This document shows, piece after piece, positions 32,079-43,381 of a stretch of 59,368 bases of DNA (positions are counted from its first letter, which is position 1; each line of letters starts with the position of its first letter). The notes below the pieces were generated by a model. That model did not search any database. It saw only the letters and a program-made list of their open reading frames with translations, and was not told the origin of the DNA. The translations under genes and the position numbers were made by a program. Origin of the DNA: an uncultured Alphaproteobacteria bacterium (GTDB taxonomy: Bacteria; Pseudomonadota; Alphaproteobacteria; SP197); contig CALSLK010000022.1 in the NCBI GenBank assembly GCA_943787175.1, positions 1-59,368 on the forward strand. The letters run 5' to 3'.

Positions 32079-33001
32079 GCGCGCGAATCCTTGTGATCCG
32101 TCTTGGCGCCCTGGGCGATTTTGTCCTCTCGTCTGGCCCGTTCCAGGCGATTCGGAATCATCATCGCGATGCCCATATCGTTCTGCTGACGACGGCCCCT
32201 TACGAAGTGCTGGCGCAGGCTGGTGGCTGGTTCGATGAGGTGTGGCTCGATAGTAAACCCAAATGGTGGCAATTCTCGGATGTTCGCGCACTTTCCAGGC
32301 GTTTGAATGAAGATGCATTCGACAGGGTCTATGACCTCCAGACCTCGGATCGCTCCAGCAGCTATTTTCGCCTCCTCAAGCGTCCCAGGCCTGAATGGTC
32401 GGGTATTGCCAGGGGATGTTCGCACCCCCACGCCAATCCGGACCGGGATCGCCTGCACACGGTCGAGCGTCAGGCCGATCAGCTCCATATGGCCGGTATC
32501 GATGATGTTCCGGCACCGGACATCTCCATGATCGACGCCGACCTCAGTGCCTTTGATCTGCCGGACCGGTATGCCCTGATCATTCCTGGAAGCGCGCCAC
32601 ATCGCCCGGAAAAGCGTTGGCCCGGAGAACGATACGGTGAACTTTGCCATCGCCTGAAAGGCATGAATCTGGCCGTCGTGTTGATCGGCGGACCTGCTGA
32701 GGCTGATGTGCTCGGTGCCATCGCCTCGGTCCGAAGAGACTCGGTCAATCTGTGTGGCAGGACCAGTTTTGAGCAGATCGCGGCGCTTGCCCGGCGCGCT
32801 GAACTGGCCATTGGCAACGACACCGGTCCGATGCATCTGGTGGCCACAGCCGGTTGCCCTTCGCTCACGCTCTTCTCGTCTAGTTCGGACCCGGCGCTGA
32901 CCGCACCGCGCGGCCGATCCGTCACGGTGTTCTCGCGCTATAATCTCACCGACCTCAGCGTGGACGAGGTTGCGCACGCCACGCGACTGGCGTTCGCTTG
33001 A
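32075..33001 (+). CDS. glycosyltransferase family 9 (heptosyltransferase-like)
   Basis: This protein of about 308 residues starts ARILVIRLGALGDFVLSSGP, the GT9 N-terminal signature. The C-terminal half has YALIIPGSAPHRPEKRWPGE and AELAIGNDTGPMHLVATAGC, the nucleotide-sugar site of heptosyltransferases I/II. It is likely to transfer heptose or a related sugar to the LPS inner core. The ATG at 32075 is chosen from the overlap with the upstream gene and the match of the N-terminus to the family. Confidence 0.93.
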   Translation: MSARILVIRLGALGDFVLSSGPFQAIRNHHRDAHIVLLTTAPYEVLAQAGGWFDEVWLDSKPKWWQFSDVRALSRRLNEDAFDRVYDLQTSDRSSSYFRLLKRPRPEWSGIARGCSHPHANPDRDRLHTVERQADQLHMAGIDDVPAPDISMIDADLSAFDLPDRYALIIPGSAPHRPEKRWPGERYGELCHRLKGMNLAVVLIGGPAEADVLGAIASVRRDSVNLCGRTSFEQIAALARRAELAIGNDTGPMHLVATAGCPSLTLFSSSSDPALTAPRGRSVTVFSRYNLTDLSVDEVAHATRLAFA

Positions 33002-33032
33002 CTTCACGGTACGCGCTACTAGGTTGCGCGCT

Positions 33033-33053
33033 GCCTGAAACAGGCATTTTTCT
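33033..33053 (+). terminator. intrinsic terminator or thrS leader hairpin
   Basis: GCCTG-AAA-CAGGC followed by ATTTTTCTTCTTC lies 20 bases before the thrS start. It probably ends the glycosyltransferase transcript. It could also serve in thrS leader control. Confidence 0.6.
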
Positions 33054-33073
33054 TCTTCTGGAGTGGATAGATC

Positions 33074-35011
33074 ATGAGCGCTGAAGCGCAGGCCGCCCGT
33101 GTGGCGATTACTCTCCCCGATGGTTCCGTGCGCGATTATGACGCACCGACCACCGGCGCCGAGATCGCTGCATCAATCGGCGCGGGCCTTGCCAAGGCTG
33201 CGCTTGCGGTCAAGGTCGATGGCGAGCTGCGCGATCTCAAGCGCGCGATCGACCATGACGCCGCGCTGGAAATCGTGACGTCGAAATCACCGGATGCCTT
33301 GGAACTGGTGCGCCACGATGCCGCCCATGTCCTGGCCCAGGCAGCCAAGGAGCTTTTCCCCGACATTCAGGTCACGATTGGCCCGGTGATCGAGGACGGT
33401 TTCTATTACGACTTTTCGCGCTCCGAGCCGTTTACGCCCGAAGACCTCGAAAAGATGGAAAAACGCATGGCCGAGATTATCGACCGTGATGATCCCATCG
33501 ATCGGGAAGTCTGGGATCGCGACGAGGCTGCAGCATTCTTCGAATCGGTCGGAGAATCCTACAAATCCGAGATTATCCGCGATCTGCCCGCCGATCAGAC
33601 CATCACGCTCTATCGCCAGGGTGATTGGATCGATCTCTGCCGCGGCCCGCATCTTCCCTCAACGGGCAAGGTTCCCAAGGCTTTCAAGCTGATGAAGCTT
33701 GCCGGTGCCTATTGGCGTGGCGACAGCCGTAACGAGATGCTGCAACGCGTCTATGGCACGGCCTGGCTCAACAAGGACCAGCTGAAAGACCACCTGACGC
33801 GCCTGGAAGAAGCCGAAAAGCGTGATCATCGCAAGCTTGGCCGCGAGATGGATCTGTTCCATTTCCAGGAAGAAGCTGTGGGGTCGGTCTTCTGGCACGA
33901 CAAGGGCTGGCGCCTCTATCGCACAGTGCAGAACTATGTCCGCCGCCGCCTCGATGCAGAACACTATCAGGAGGTGAACACACCTCAGATGGTGGACCGC
34001 TCGCTTTGGGAGGCATCGGGGCACTGGGAGAAGTTCCGCGAACACATGTTCACGGCCCAGACAGAGGACGATCGCATCTGGGCCATGAAGCCTATGAATT
34101 GCCCCTGTCACGTGCAGATCTTCCGTCAGGGCACCAAAAGTTACCGCGACCTGCCGCTGCGCATGGCCGAGTTCGGTTCGTGCCTGCGATATGAACCCTC
34201 GGGTGCTCTCCATGGTTTGATGCGCGTGCGTGCCTTTACCCAGGACGACGCGCATATCTTCTGCACGGAAGATCAGATCACGTCAGAGACGATTCGTTTT
34301 TGTGAGCTCTTGTCCTCGATTTACAGCGATCTGGGCTTTGAGGCGTTTGTCGTGAAGTTCTCTGACCGGCCTGACGTTCGCGCTGGCGAGGACGCGGTTT
34401 GGGATCAGGCCGAGGATGCTTTGAAGGCTGCAGCAGAGGCTGCAAACCTCGATCTGGAGCTCAATCCCGGCGAGGGTGCTTTTTACGGGCCCAAGTTGGA
34501 GTTCGTTCTGCGCGACGCAATTGGTCGTGACTGGCAGTGCGGTACGCTGCAGGTTGACTTCGTCCTGCCGGAACGACTCGACGCGACCTATGTCGCAGAG
34601 AGTGGTGATCGCAAGCGCCCGGTGATGCTGCATCGTGCGATTCTTGGCTCTTTTGAGCGGTTTTTGGCCGTTTTGATCGAACACTACGCCGGTCATTTCC
34701 CGCTTTGGCTCGCACCCACGCAATACGTTGTTGCCACGGTGACGAACGAAGCCGATGACTACGCTACCGAAGTTCATGCGCAGCTGGCCCAGGCAGGTCT
34801 GGTTGGTTTGCTTGATACGGCAGCCGACAAGATCAGTTACAAGGTGCGCCAGCACTCAGTGGGCAAGATCCCCGTGATCCTGGCCGTGGGCAAACGCGAA
34901 GCCGAAGAACGCACAGTTTCTATCCGTCGTCTTGGCAGTAAGGAGCAGCAATCCCTTGCACTTGCCGACGCCATTCATACACTTACGAACGAATCGCAGC
35001 CGCCGGCCTGA
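33074..35011 (+). CDS. thrS: threonine-tRNA ligase
   Basis: The 645-residue enzyme has an N-terminal TGS domain ([20 protein letters not shown]), the second additional domain with [20 protein letters not shown] (HxxxH), a class II core and an anticodon domain. Motif 2 lies in [20 protein letters not shown] and the zinc Cys in [15 protein letters not shown]. Motif 3 is at [20 protein letters not shown]. It charges tRNA-Thr. It heads the thrS-infC-rpmI-rplT-pheS-pheT series, a gene order conserved in many bacteria, and the frame is intact throughout. Confidence 0.98.
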   Translation: MSAEAQAARVAITLPDGSVRDYDAPTTGAEIAASIGAGLAKAALAVKVDGELRDLKRAIDHDAALEIVTSKSPDALELVRHDAAHVLAQAAKELFPDIQVTIGPVIEDGFYYDFSRSEPFTPEDLEKMEKRMAEIIDRDDPIDREVWDRDEAAAFFESVGESYKSEIIRDLPADQTITLYRQGDWIDLCRGPHLPSTGKVPKAFKLMKLAGAYWRGDSRNEMLQRVYGTAWLNKDQLKDHLTRLEEAEKRDHRKLGREMDLFHFQEEAVGSVFWHDKGWRLYRTVQNYVRRRLDAEHYQEVNTPQMVDRSLWEASGHWEKFREHMFTAQTEDDRIWAMKPMNCPCHVQIFRQGTKSYRDLPLRMAEFGSCLRYEPSGALHGLMRVRAFTQDDAHIFCTEDQITSETIRFCELLSSIYSDLGFEAFVVKFSDRPDVRAGEDAVWDQAEDALKAAAEAANLDLELNPGEGAFYGPKLEFVLRDAIGRDWQCGTLQVDFVLPERLDATYVAESGDRKRPVMLHRAILGSFERFLAVLIEHYAGHFPLWLAPTQYVVATVTNEADDYATEVHAQLAQAGLVGLLDTAADKISYKVRQHSVGKIPVILAVGKREAEERTVSIRRLGSKEQQSLALADAIHTLTNESQPPA

Positions 35012-35046
35012 GTTGCCTCGGCTGAAAACCAAGAGGAGTTGATTAC

Positions 35047-35586
35047 ATAGCACGTCCAAGAAACGGCATGGCGCCACCCGAAAAGTCGGGACCTCGCGCC
35101 AATGAAGATATCAGAGTCCCCCAGGTGCGCCTTATCGGCGCTGACGGAGAACTGATTGGTGTTGTCACCATTCAGGCCGCATTGAGTGCGGCTGAAGATT
35201 CCGGAATGGATCTGGTCGAAATTTCTCCGAATGCGGACCCGCCTGTCTGCAAACTGCTGGACTACGGCAAGTTCAAGTACGAGGCGCAGAAGAAGGCGAA
35301 CGAGGCGCGCAAACGTCAGAAGACGATTGACGTCAAGGAAATCAAGATGCGTCCGAACATCGATGACCATGATTACGATGTGAAAATGCGGGCGATGACC
35401 AAGTTCATCGGAGAGGGCGACAAGGTGAAATTCACCATTCGTTTCCGTGGCCGTGAGCTTGCCCATCCTGAAATCGGGCGCAAGCTTCTCGACCGCATCC
35501 GCGAGGATGCAGAGGAACTCGCCAAGATCGAATCGATGGCCAAAATGGAAGGCCGTCAGATGATCATGGTGATGGCACCAAAATAG
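35047..35586 (+). CDS. infC: translation initiation factor IF-3, predicted AUA start
   Basis: IF-3 keeps ribosomal subunits apart and proofreads the initiator codon. The sequence has [40 protein letters not shown] and [19 protein letters not shown]. The first in-frame ATG (35068) would give MAPPEKSG, but a strong AAGAGGAG lies eight bases before an in-frame ATA at 35047, giving [15 protein letters not shown], and has no other use. IF-3 genes commonly start with AUU, AUC or AUA so that IF-3 represses its own translation. I therefore predict an AUA start; protein length is then 179 residues. Confidence 0.92.
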   Translation: MARPRNGMAPPEKSGPRANEDIRVPQVRLIGADGELIGVVTIQAALSAAEDSGMDLVEISPNADPPVCKLLDYGKFKYEAQKKANEARKRQKTIDVKEIKMRPNIDDHDYDVKMRAMTKFIGEGDKVKFTIRFRGRELAHPEIGRKLLDRIREDAEELAKIESMAKMEGRQMIMVMAPK

Positions 35587-35660
35587 CCTGATTGACGGCC
35601 ATTTTTTGGGTCATGACTCCTCTTGCATTGGGGCAGGGGTGCCGATATAACGCGCCCCTT

Positions 35661-35694
35661 GCTCCGGGCAATTGTGCTGCGGAGCGCATTTTTT
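35661..35694 (+). terminator. attenuator-like hairpin upstream of rpmI
   Basis: GCTCCG, a 13-base loop and CGGAGC followed by GCATTTTTT lie 27 bases before the rpmI start. It has intrinsic-terminator form and sits where ribosomal-protein leaders of infC-rpmI-rplT operons act, so attenuation control by L20 or another signal is possible. Confidence 0.6.
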
Positions 35695-35720
35695 GTAACA
35701 GATGACGTTTGGGAAGACCC

Positions 35721-35918
35721 ATGCCGAAGCTGAAGACCAAGAGCTCGGTGAAGAAACGCTTTTCTTTCACCGGCAGTGGCAAAGTGAAACGTAACTACGC
35801 CGGCAAGCGCCATTTTATGCGCCGCCGCACGAAGCGTTTCATCCGTGGAACCCGTGGTACGACGACGGTGGATGCGGTTGATGTCCCCATGATCAAGCGT
35901 TTGATGCCCTACGGCTGA
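35721..35918 (+). CDS. rpmI: 50S ribosomal protein L35
   Basis: This 65-residue basic protein begins [20 protein letters not shown] and contains [20 protein letters not shown], which fits L35. It lies between infC and rplT as in nearly all bacteria. I start at 35721, because the in-frame ATG twelve bases upstream adds residues not seen in the family. Confidence 0.97.
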   Translation: MPKLKTKSSVKKRFSFTGSGKVKRNYAGKRHFMRRRTKRFIRGTRGTTTVDAVDVPMIKRLMPYG

Positions 35919-35954
35919 GCGCTTACCGAAACGACGAAACAAGTGAGTTGAACG

Positions 35955-36320
35955 ATGGCGCGAGTAAAACGCGGGACTACGTCCCACGCACGTCACAAGA
36001 AGGTGCTGAAGCTGGCCAAGGGTTACCGCGGCCGCGCGAATAGCTGCTTCACGATTGCTCTTGAGCGTGTCGAAAAGGCGCTGCAGTACGCCTATCGCGA
36101 TCGCCGTACCAAGAAGCGCACCTTCCGTGGTCTCTGGATCCAGCGCATCAATGCGGGCGCACGGATGCATGGCATGACCTATTCCCAGTTTATGCACGGC
36201 ATGAAGCTCGCGGGCATCGAACTCGATCGCAAGATTCTGGCCGACCTCGCGGCACGGGAGCCTTCGTCTTTTGCGAGGCTCTGTGATGATGCCCGCTCGG
36301 CGGTTGAGAAGGCGGCGTAA
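35955..36320 (+). CDS. rplT: 50S ribosomal protein L20
   Basis: The 121-residue protein starts [20 protein letters not shown] and includes [20 protein letters not shown] and [20 protein letters not shown], the full L20 pattern. L20 is an early 50S assembly protein and, in several bacteria, represses its own operon by binding the leader RNA. It is 36 bases after rpmI. Confidence 0.98.
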   Translation: MARVKRGTTSHARHKKVLKLAKGYRGRANSCFTIALERVEKALQYAYRDRRTKKRTFRGLWIQRINAGARMHGMTYSQFMHGMKLAGIELDRKILADLAAREPSSFARLCDDARSAVEKAA

Positions 36321-36368
36321 CAACAACCTGTCACGCCACTGACTTTTTACCGATAACACGACCGACGA

Positions 36369-36388
36369 GGGGCCCATGAGGCCCCTTT
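36369..36388 (+). terminator. hairpin between rplT and pheS
   Basis: GGGGCC-CATGA-GGCCCC followed by TTTGT lies 49 bases after rplT and 20 bases before the pheS start. It may be a weak terminator or attenuator separating ribosomal protein from synthetase expression. Confidence 0.5.
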
Positions 36389-36408
36389 GTCATGTTTGGA
36401 CCCTGAAA

Positions 36409-37491
36409 ATGCAGGATCAGATCAACACCATTCGCGATGACGTTTTGGCTCAGGTCGAGAGCGCATCCGACCTCAAGGGCCTCGATGACATTCGCGTCGG
36501 TGCCCTGGGCAAAAAAGGTCAGATCACCGGTTTGATGAAGCAGCTTGGTGGACTCGACCCCGATCAGCGCCGTGAGGTTGGTCAGGAGCTCAACCGCGTC
36601 AAGGACGCCGTTCAGGCCGCCATCGATTCGCGCAAGTTTGATCTGGAACGCGCTGAGCTCAACCATCGCCTGGAAGCAGAGCGGGTTGATGTCTCCTTGC
36701 CGCCGCGCCCGGAGCTTCAGGGTAGCGTGCACCCCGTCAGCCAGGTCATGGACGAGATCGTCGCAATCTTCTGTGAAATGGGTTTCTCGGTAGCCGAAGG
36801 CCCCGATATTGAGGGCGACTGGCTCAATTTCGGCGCACTCAACATTCCTGACGAACATCCTGCACGTCAGGAGCATGACACGTTCTACCTGCCGGCTCAG
36901 GGAGACGACGAGGCCCGCCCGGTCCTGCGCACGCACACCTCGCCCGTGCAGGTGCGCCACATGCTGTCATCCCAGCCGCCCATCCGCATCATTGCGCCGG
37001 GCAGGACCTATCGCAGCGACAGCGACATGACGCACACGCCGATGTTCCATCAGGTTGAAGGCCTGGTGATCGACGAGATCACCCATATGGGCCACCTGAA
37101 AGGTTGCCTGCGCGATTTCGTTGAAGCCTTTTTCCAGGTCGACAATGTGCCAATGCGGTTCCGTCCCAGCTATTTCCCCTTCACGGCCCCGTCGATGGAG
37201 ATCGATATCGGCTGCTCCTTCAAGGGCGGCGAGTTGAAGATCGGTGAAGGCGACGACTGGCTGGAAATTCTGGGCAGCGGCATGGTCCATCCCAATGTCC
37301 TGCGTAATGGCGGTATTGATCCCGACAAGTATCAGGGCTTTGCTTTCGGCATGGGTATCGATCGTGTGGCGATGCTGAAATACGGCATCCCCGATCTGCG
37401 CAGCTTCTTCGATTCGGACTTGCGGTGGCTGCGCCATTACGGATTCCGCGCGCTCGATGTGCCCACGCTCTATGGAGGGCTGGCACGATGA
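36409..37491 (+). CDS. pheS: phenylalanine-tRNA ligase alpha subunit
   Basis: This protein of about 360 residues has an N-terminal coiled coil ([20 protein letters not shown]) and a class II catalytic core with [39 protein letters not shown] (motif 2 region) and [20 protein letters not shown] (motif 3). The start [12 protein letters not shown] at 36409 is preferred over the ATG at 36376, which lies inside the hairpin and adds an atypical extension. The stop codon overlaps the pheT start as ATGA, giving coupled translation of the alpha2beta2 enzyme. Confidence 0.97.
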   Translation: MQDQINTIRDDVLAQVESASDLKGLDDIRVGALGKKGQITGLMKQLGGLDPDQRREVGQELNRVKDAVQAAIDSRKFDLERAELNHRLEAERVDVSLPPRPELQGSVHPVSQVMDEIVAIFCEMGFSVAEGPDIEGDWLNFGALNIPDEHPARQEHDTFYLPAQGDDEARPVLRTHTSPVQVRHMLSSQPPIRIIAPGRTYRSDSDMTHTPMFHQVEGLVIDEITHMGHLKGCLRDFVEAFFQVDNVPMRFRPSYFPFTAPSMEIDIGCSFKGGELKIGEGDDWLEILGSGMVHPNVLRNGGIDPDKYQGFAFGMGIDRVAMLKYGIPDLRSFFDSDLRWLRHYGFRALDVPTLYGGLAR

Positions 37492-39890
37492 AAATCACTC
37501 TCGACTGGCTCAAGCGTCACCTCGAAACCGATGCCTCGCTCGATGACATCGTGGCCTGCCTCAACCGCATCGGCCTGGAAGTCGAAGGCCTTGAGGATCG
37601 GGCTGCCGAACTTGCACCGTTCACGGTGGCTTACGTGGTCAAGGCCGAACAGCACCCCAATGCTGACCGGCTGCGTGTCTGCATTGTCGAGACCGGCAGC
37701 GGTGAAGTGCAGGTCGTCTGTGGAGCGCCCAATGCGCGCACCGGCATGAAGGGCGTTTTCGCACCTTCGGGAACCCACGTCCCCGGCACGGGCCTTGATC
37801 TCAAGGATAGCGAGATCCGCGGTGTGGCCAGCCGCGGCATGCTTTGTTCCGAACGCGAAATGGGCCTAAGTGACGAGCATGACGGCATCATCGACCTGCC
37901 CGAAGATACGCCCGTTGGCGCGTCCTTCGCTGCCATCTCAGGCCTGGACGATCCCATCATCGAAATTGGCCTCACGCCTGATCGCGGTGATTGCTTCAGC
38001 GTGCGCGGCATAGCCCGCGATCTGGCAGCCGCTGGCATGGGTACACTCAAGCCGCTCGATACCTCGCCCGTTCCCGGCACCTACAAGAGCCCCATTGATA
38101 TCGAGTTGCGATTCGATGACGCGGACCGTGATGCCTGTCCGGCCTTCATCGGTCGTTACTTCAAGGGCATCAGGAACGGTTCCAGCCCGATCTGGATGCA
38201 GCAGAAACTGAAGGCCGTGGGTCTGCGCCCGATCTCTGCGCTGGTCGATATCACGAACTGGCTCACCATGGACCTTGGCCGGCCTGCGCATATCTATGAT
38301 GCTGACAAGGTCAAGGGCACCATTGGTGCGCGCATCGCCAAGGCTGGCGAGACCTTTGATGCGCTCAACGACAAGTCCTATGAAACCGATGATGCCATGA
38401 CCGTCATATTTGATGAGTCCGGCATGTTGGGTCTGGGCGGCGTGGTTGGTGGCGAGTCCACTGGTGCCGACGAAAATACGGTCAACGGTTTCATGGAAAT
38501 CGCGCTCTTTGATCCCATCCGAACGGCAGCAACCGGGCGCAAACTCGAGCTTGTGACTGATGCACGCCAGCGTTTTGAGCGTGGTATCGACAATGCCTTT
38601 GCGCCTGAAGGCATGGAGATGGCGACCAGGCTTGTGCTCGAACTCTGCGGCGGTGAGGCAAGCGAAGTTGTCACGGCAGGCACGGTTCCGACCGAGAAGA
38701 AAACCATGCTGGTGCGCCCGTCGCGTATTCTGGAACTCGGTGGCATTGACATCGAAAAGGCCCGCGCCGAATCGATCTTTGCCGACCTGGGCTTTGGCGT
38801 CAGCGATGCCGGCGATGACCTTTGGTCCGTCACGGTGCCGACATGGCGCCATGACATGGGCTGTGAAGCCGATGTCATCGAGGAAGTCTTGCGCATCAAT
38901 GGGTTTGATGAAGTTCCCATGGTCTCGCTGCCGCGCGAGGCACCGGTGGCACGCCCCGTTCTCAGCACCCGGCAGAAGCGTGTGCGCTGGTCGCGTCGTA
39001 CCCTGGCCAGCCGTGGGCTCAACGAAGCCGTCAGCTATTCCTTCGTCTCCTCGAAACATGCCCGCATGTTCGGTGGCGGCAATCAGGGCCTTACCCTGGT
39101 CAATCCGATCTCCTCGGATATGGACATGATGCGTCCGTCCGTGCTGCCCGGCCTGCTAGAGGCCGTGGCGCGCAACCAGGCTCGTGGCATGGCCGACTTC
39201 GGCCTTTTCGAGATTGGCCCGGCCTATGCCAGCACCCAGCCCGAGGGCCAGACCACTGCCGTCACAGGCATGCGCGTAGGGCGCACCGGTGCGCGGCACT
39301 GGTCGCAGAAGGATCGCCCGGTGGATGTTTTTGACGCCAAGGCAGACGCCATGGCAGTGCTCGAAGCGATTGGTGCTCCGGTCGATAATCTCCAGACCAC
39401 GACTGATGCGCCCGACTGGTTCCATCCCGGTCGCTCTGGTGTCCTGCGCCTTGGCCCAAAATCCCTGGCTGTGTTTGGTGAACTCCACCCTCAGGTCGTT
39501 TCCGACCTCGATGCCAGCGGCCCAATTGCCGCGTTCGAAATTGCACTTGAAGCGGTGCCTGAACCGAAATCCAAGGCGATTGCCCGTGCAAAGCTTGATG
39601 TTTCACAGTTCCAGCCGGTTCGCCGTGACTTTGCCTTTGTGGTCGATTCAGACGTCCCGGCCGAAAAGCTCCTTCGTGCGGCCAAGGGTGCAGATCGTGC
39701 CCTGGTCCGTGAGGTCAGCCTGTTTGACGTGTTTGAAGGCGACCGCCTTGGCGAAGGGCGCAAGTCCATTGCCATTGCCGTCACGCTTCAGCCCGTGAAA
39801 GCGACTCTGACGGATGAGGAACTCGAAGCCATCTCCGACAAGATCGTAGCCGCCGTTGCCAAGCAGACGGGTGGCGAACTGCGCGGTTGA
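37488..39890 (+). CDS. pheT: phenylalanine-tRNA ligase beta subunit
   Basis: The 800-residue protein starts [20 protein letters not shown]. It has the tRNA-binding (OB) domain with [20 protein letters not shown], the B3/B4 editing region ([20 protein letters not shown]), B5, and the C-terminal FDX-ACB domain with [20 protein letters not shown]. It pairs with PheS, binds tRNA-Phe and edits mischarged Tyr. The frame is intact. No terminator is evident before the amidohydrolase gene 71 bases downstream. Confidence 0.97.
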   Translation: MKITLDWLKRHLETDASLDDIVACLNRIGLEVEGLEDRAAELAPFTVAYVVKAEQHPNADRLRVCIVETGSGEVQVVCGAPNARTGMKGVFAPSGTHVPGTGLDLKDSEIRGVASRGMLCSEREMGLSDEHDGIIDLPEDTPVGASFAAISGLDDPIIEIGLTPDRGDCFSVRGIARDLAAAGMGTLKPLDTSPVPGTYKSPIDIELRFDDADRDACPAFIGRYFKGIRNGSSPIWMQQKLKAVGLRPISALVDITNWLTMDLGRPAHIYDADKVKGTIGARIAKAGETFDALNDKSYETDDAMTVIFDESGMLGLGGVVGGESTGADENTVNGFMEIALFDPIRTAATGRKLELVTDARQRFERGIDNAFAPEGMEMATRLVLELCGGEASEVVTAGTVPTEKKTMLVRPSRILELGGIDIEKARAESIFADLGFGVSDAGDDLWSVTVPTWRHDMGCEADVIEEVLRINGFDEVPMVSLPREAPVARPVLSTRQKRVRWSRRTLASRGLNEAVSYSFVSSKHARMFGGGNQGLTLVNPISSDMDMMRPSVLPGLLEAVARNQARGMADFGLFEIGPAYASTQPEGQTTAVTGMRVGRTGARHWSQKDRPVDVFDAKADAMAVLEAIGAPVDNLQTTTDAPDWFHPGRSGVLRLGPKSLAVFGELHPQVVSDLDASGPIAAFEIALEAVPEPKSKAIARAKLDVSQFQPVRRDFAFVVDSDVPAEKLLRAAKGADRALVREVSLFDVFEGDRLGEGRKSIAIAVTLQPVKATLTDEELEAISDKIVAAVAKQTGGELRG

Positions 39891-39961
39891 TCTGCCGGAT
39901 TTCGGTTCCCCAGGCGTGTAAGCTCTCCGCCCGCCCCCTGTCTTGCTGAAGGAGGATGGTG

Positions 39962-41506
39962 ATGCCCTCATCACTGATTCGCAGCCGCTATCTCATCACC
40001 CATGCCGTCAGCCGCACGGAAGCCAATGTCATTGATGACGGCGCCGTGCTGCAGCGTGACGGCAAGATCGTCGAGATCGGCACGTACCAGGACCTTTTGT
40101 CGCGCCATGACGTCGATGAAATCCTGGGCGGGGCCGATAGTGTTATCACGCCGGGTTTCGTGAACGCGCATCATCACCTTGGTCTGACACCGGTCCAGCA
40201 TGGGTGCCAGGATCTACCGCTGGAACTGTGGTTTGCATCCATGATTCAGCAGCGTGATGTCGATCCCTATCTCGATACCCTCTATTCAGCATTCGAATTG
40301 ATCGCCTCGGGTGTCACGACAGTGCAACACCTCTCGGGCTGGTCTGGGGCAAGTGCTGAACAGATTGTGGCAGACAGCGAGCGCATGATTGACGCCTACC
40401 GCGACATCGGGATGCGGGTCTCGTTCTCTCACGGCGTCTGGGATCAGAACCATCTGGTCTATGGCGACAATCGCTCCTTTGCAGAAAGCCTGCCTGGTGA
40501 TCTGGGATCACGCACAGCAGCGCACCTTCAGGCGAGGGAACTGCCGCTCGAAGAGCAGCTTGGTGTGTTCGAGCACCTCTTCGAGCGTCATCAGGATTCC
40601 GAGCGGACGCGGATCCAGCTGGCGCCCAACAATTTCCACTGGTGTTCAGACGCCGCACTTGATGCCTTGCGCGATCATGCTGCGCGTTTTGGCGTTCCCA
40701 TGCACATGCATCTGCTTGAGACGCCCTATCAGAAGGAATATGCCCTTCGGCGCACGGGCGGTTCGGCCGTGGAGCACCTGGAACGACGGGGACTCCTGGG
40801 CCCCGACATGACCTTTGGTCACGGTGTCTGGATGACCGAGGCCGATATCGAGATCCTTGCCGCGACGGGAACCCACATCTGTCACAACCCCAGCTCAAAC
40901 ATGCGCCTGCGCAGCGGCACTCTCCCCCTCGATGCCTTTGAGCGCAAAGGAATCCGGGTCGCCATCGGCATTGATGAGGCCGGCATCAACGATGATCGCG
41001 ACATGCTCCAGGAAATGCGGCTCGTCAAGAACGTGCATCGAGTCCCCGGTATGGATGACCGTGTTCCGGGATCGGGCCAGATCCTGCGCATGGCGACTGA
41101 AGATGGCGCGCATACCACGCCATTTTCTCATGAAATCGGCGTACTTGCCCCCGGCAAGGCTGCTGATCTGGTCATCATGGACTGGAACGCGATTGCGCAG
41201 CCCTTCCAGCGCCTGGATCGCGATATCTCCGTGCTGGATGCCGTCATTCACCGTGCCAAGGCATCGGGTGTGAAGACGGTTCTTGTGGCCGGTGAGACGG
41301 TCTACCGGGACGGTCAATTCACGCGCGTTGATCGCGAAGCCATTCTTCTTGCACTGGCAGAACGTATGGCGCGGCCTCTCACGCCTGCTGAGGAAGATCG
41401 CCTCAAACTGGGTCGTGAACTCATGGGCCCTGTGAAGGCCTTTTATGATGGCTGGCTGGACAATGAGGTTCGTGAACCCTTCGATCAGCGCAATTCACGC
41501 CGCTGA
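39962..41506 (+). CDS. amidohydrolase, cytosine/8-oxoguanine deaminase-like (ATZ/TRZ family)
   Basis: This enzyme of about 514 residues has metal ligands in TPGFVNAHHHLGLTPVQHGC (HxH), MHMHLLETPYQKEYALRRTG (His) and FGHGVWMTEADIEIL (His). The Asp is in VAIGIDEAGINDDRDM. Family members deaminate or dechlorinate aromatic nitrogen rings. The conserved HNPSSNMRLRSGTLPL is present. AAGGAGG fits the second ATG (39962) with seven-base spacing better than the ATG at 39956. Substrate cannot be told from sequence; the core most resembles the 8-oxoguanine deaminase/isoxanthopterin deaminase group, so a purine or pterin substrate is a guess. Confidence 0.85.
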   Translation: MPSSLIRSRYLITHAVSRTEANVIDDGAVLQRDGKIVEIGTYQDLLSRHDVDEILGGADSVITPGFVNAHHHLGLTPVQHGCQDLPLELWFASMIQQRDVDPYLDTLYSAFELIASGVTTVQHLSGWSGASAEQIVADSERMIDAYRDIGMRVSFSHGVWDQNHLVYGDNRSFAESLPGDLGSRTAAHLQARELPLEEQLGVFEHLFERHQDSERTRIQLAPNNFHWCSDAALDALRDHAARFGVPMHMHLLETPYQKEYALRRTGGSAVEHLERRGLLGPDMTFGHGVWMTEADIEILAATGTHICHNPSSNMRLRSGTLPLDAFERKGIRVAIGIDEAGINDDRDMLQEMRLVKNVHRVPGMDDRVPGSGQILRMATEDGAHTTPFSHEIGVLAPGKAADLVIMDWNAIAQPFQRLDRDISVLDAVIHRAKASGVKTVLVAGETVYRDGQFTRVDREAILLALAERMARPLTPAEEDRLKLGRELMGPVKAFYDGWLDNEVREPFDQRNSRR

Positions 41507-41578
41507 TCGTGCGAATCCGTTGCGCTCGTTGCCCCGCATCCCTATGTTCCGCGCTCCTCTTTAGGACTCGTTAAACCC

Positions 41579-43381
41579 ATGACCGCCCTCGAAAACATCC
41601 GCAACGTCGCGATTGTCGCGCATATCGATCACGGAAAGTCGACTCTGGCTGACCGCCTGATCGAGCTGTGTGGTGGTCTTGACCAGCGTGAGATGCGCGG
41701 ACAGGTGCTTGATGCCATGGATCTGGAGCGTGAACGCGGTATCACGATCAAGGCCCAGACCGTTCGCCTCAATTACGAAGCCGAGGACGGTCAGACCTAT
41801 CTTATCAACATCATTGATACGCCTGGCCACGTCGATTTCACCTATGAGGTCAGCCGCAGCCTGCGTGCCTGTGAAGGCGCGCTGCTGATCGTTGACTCTA
41901 CCCAGGGTGTCGAAGCACAGACGGTTGCCAATGCCTATCTGGCGGTTGAGGCGGATCTTGAAATCCTGCCCGTCGTCAACAAGATCGACCTGCCCGCCGC
42001 CGATCTCGACAAGGCGCGCGAGGATGTCGAGGAATCGGTCGGCATTGATGCTACCGATGCCATCGGCATTTCAGCCAAGACCGGTGAGAACGTAAAGGGT
42101 GTGCTTCAGGCCATCGTCGACAAGTTGCCGGCTCCCAAAAGTGGAGGTCCTGAGGCCGCACTGAAGGCCTTGCTGGTCGATTCCTGGTACGATCCCTATC
42201 TCGGTGTTGTCATCCTCATGCGCGTGCTCGATGGCACCGTGCGCAAAGGTATGCGCGTGCGCATGGTTGGTACTGGCGCGGTGCGCGAGATCGACCGCGT
42301 CGGCATCATGACGCCCAAGGCGGTGCTGGTGGATGAACTTGGCCCCGGCGAAATCGGCTTCTTCACCGCCGCCATCAAGGACATTGCCGAATGCCGGGTC
42401 GGTGACACCATCACCGATGACCGCAACCGTACAGAGGACGTCCTGGCGGGTTTCAAGCCCAGCGTGCCGGTGGTGTTCTGCGGCCTCTATCCCACCGATG
42501 CCGGCGAATACAACGATCTGCGTGACAGTCTGGGCAAGCTGCGTCTCAACGATGCCAGTTTCCATTTTGAGCCCGAAAGCTCCGTGGCTCTGGGTCTTGG
42601 CTTCCGTTGTGGCTTCCTGGGCCTCCTCCATCTGGAGATCATTCAGGAGCGGCTGGAGCGCGAGTTTGATCTCGACCTGCTCGCCACCGCGCCCAGTGTG
42701 GTCTATCGCATCACCAACAAGTCCGGCGTTACAACCGAACTCCACAATCCTGCCGATCTGCCCGATCCAACCCAGATCGAGACAATCGAAGAGCCGTGGA
42801 TTCGTGCCACCATTCTGGCACCCGATGAATATCTGGGTGCGGTCCTCCAGCTTTGTACCGACAAGCGTGGCGAGCAGCTCGAACTCACCTATGTCGGCGG
42901 GCGCGCCATGGTGGTTTACCGCCTGCCTCTGGCCGAGGTCGTGTTTGATTTCTATGACCGTCTGAAATCAGTCAGCCGTGGTTACGCCAGTTTCGATTAC
43001 CAGATGGACGGCTTTACCGCCGGCGATCTGGTGCGTCTGGACATTCTGGTGAATGCTGAGCTTGTCGATGGCCTGTCACTCATCGTCGACCGTGGCCGCT
43101 CTGAAGCCCGCGGCCGTTCGGTCTGCGCGAAGTTGAAGGATGCCATTCCGCGCCAGCTCTTCAAGATCCCGATCCAGGCTGCCATCGGCGGCAAGGTCGT
43201 GGCCCGCGAAACCCTCTCGGCCATGCGCAAGGACGTGCTTGCCAAGTGTTACGGCGGCGATATCAGCCGCAAGCGCAAGCTGCTCGACAAGCAGAAGAAG
43301 GGCAAGAAGCGCATGCGCCAGTTCGGCAATGTCGAAATCCCCCAGGACGCCTTCCTGGCGGCGCTCAAGCTGGGGGATTAG
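41579..43381 (+). CDS. lepA: elongation factor 4 (LepA)
   Basis: This 600-residue translational GTPase has G1 in [20 protein letters not shown], the switch II region [21 protein letters not shown]4 [20 protein letters not shown] and the LepA-specific C-terminal domain ([20 protein letters not shown]). LepA binds ribosomes and affects elongation or initiation under stress. The frame is intact. Its stop codon overlaps the stop of the convergent regulator gene by four bases. Confidence 0.98.
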   Translation: MTALENIRNVAIVAHIDHGKSTLADRLIELCGGLDQREMRGQVLDAMDLERERGITIKAQTVRLNYEAEDGQTYLINIIDTPGHVDFTYEVSRSLRACEGALLIVDSTQGVEAQTVANAYLAVEADLEILPVVNKIDLPAADLDKAREDVEESVGIDATDAIGISAKTGENVKGVLQAIVDKLPAPKSGGPEAALKALLVDSWYDPYLGVVILMRVLDGTVRKGMRVRMVGTGAVREIDRVGIMTPKAVLVDELGPGEIGFFTAAIKDIAECRVGDTITDDRNRTEDVLAGFKPSVPVVFCGLYPTDAGEYNDLRDSLGKLRLNDASFHFEPESSVALGLGFRCGFLGLLHLEIIQERLEREFDLDLLATAPSVVYRITNKSGVTTELHNPADLPDPTQIETIEEPWIRATILAPDEYLGAVLQLCTDKRGEQLELTYVGGRAMVVYRLPLAEVVFDFYDRLKSVSRGYASFDYQMDGFTAGDLVRLDILVNAELVDGLSLIVDRGRSEARGRSVCAKLKDAIPRQLFKIPIQAAIGGKVVARETLSAMRKDVLAKCYGGDISRKRKLLDKQKKGKKRMRQFGNVEIPQDAFLAALKLGD

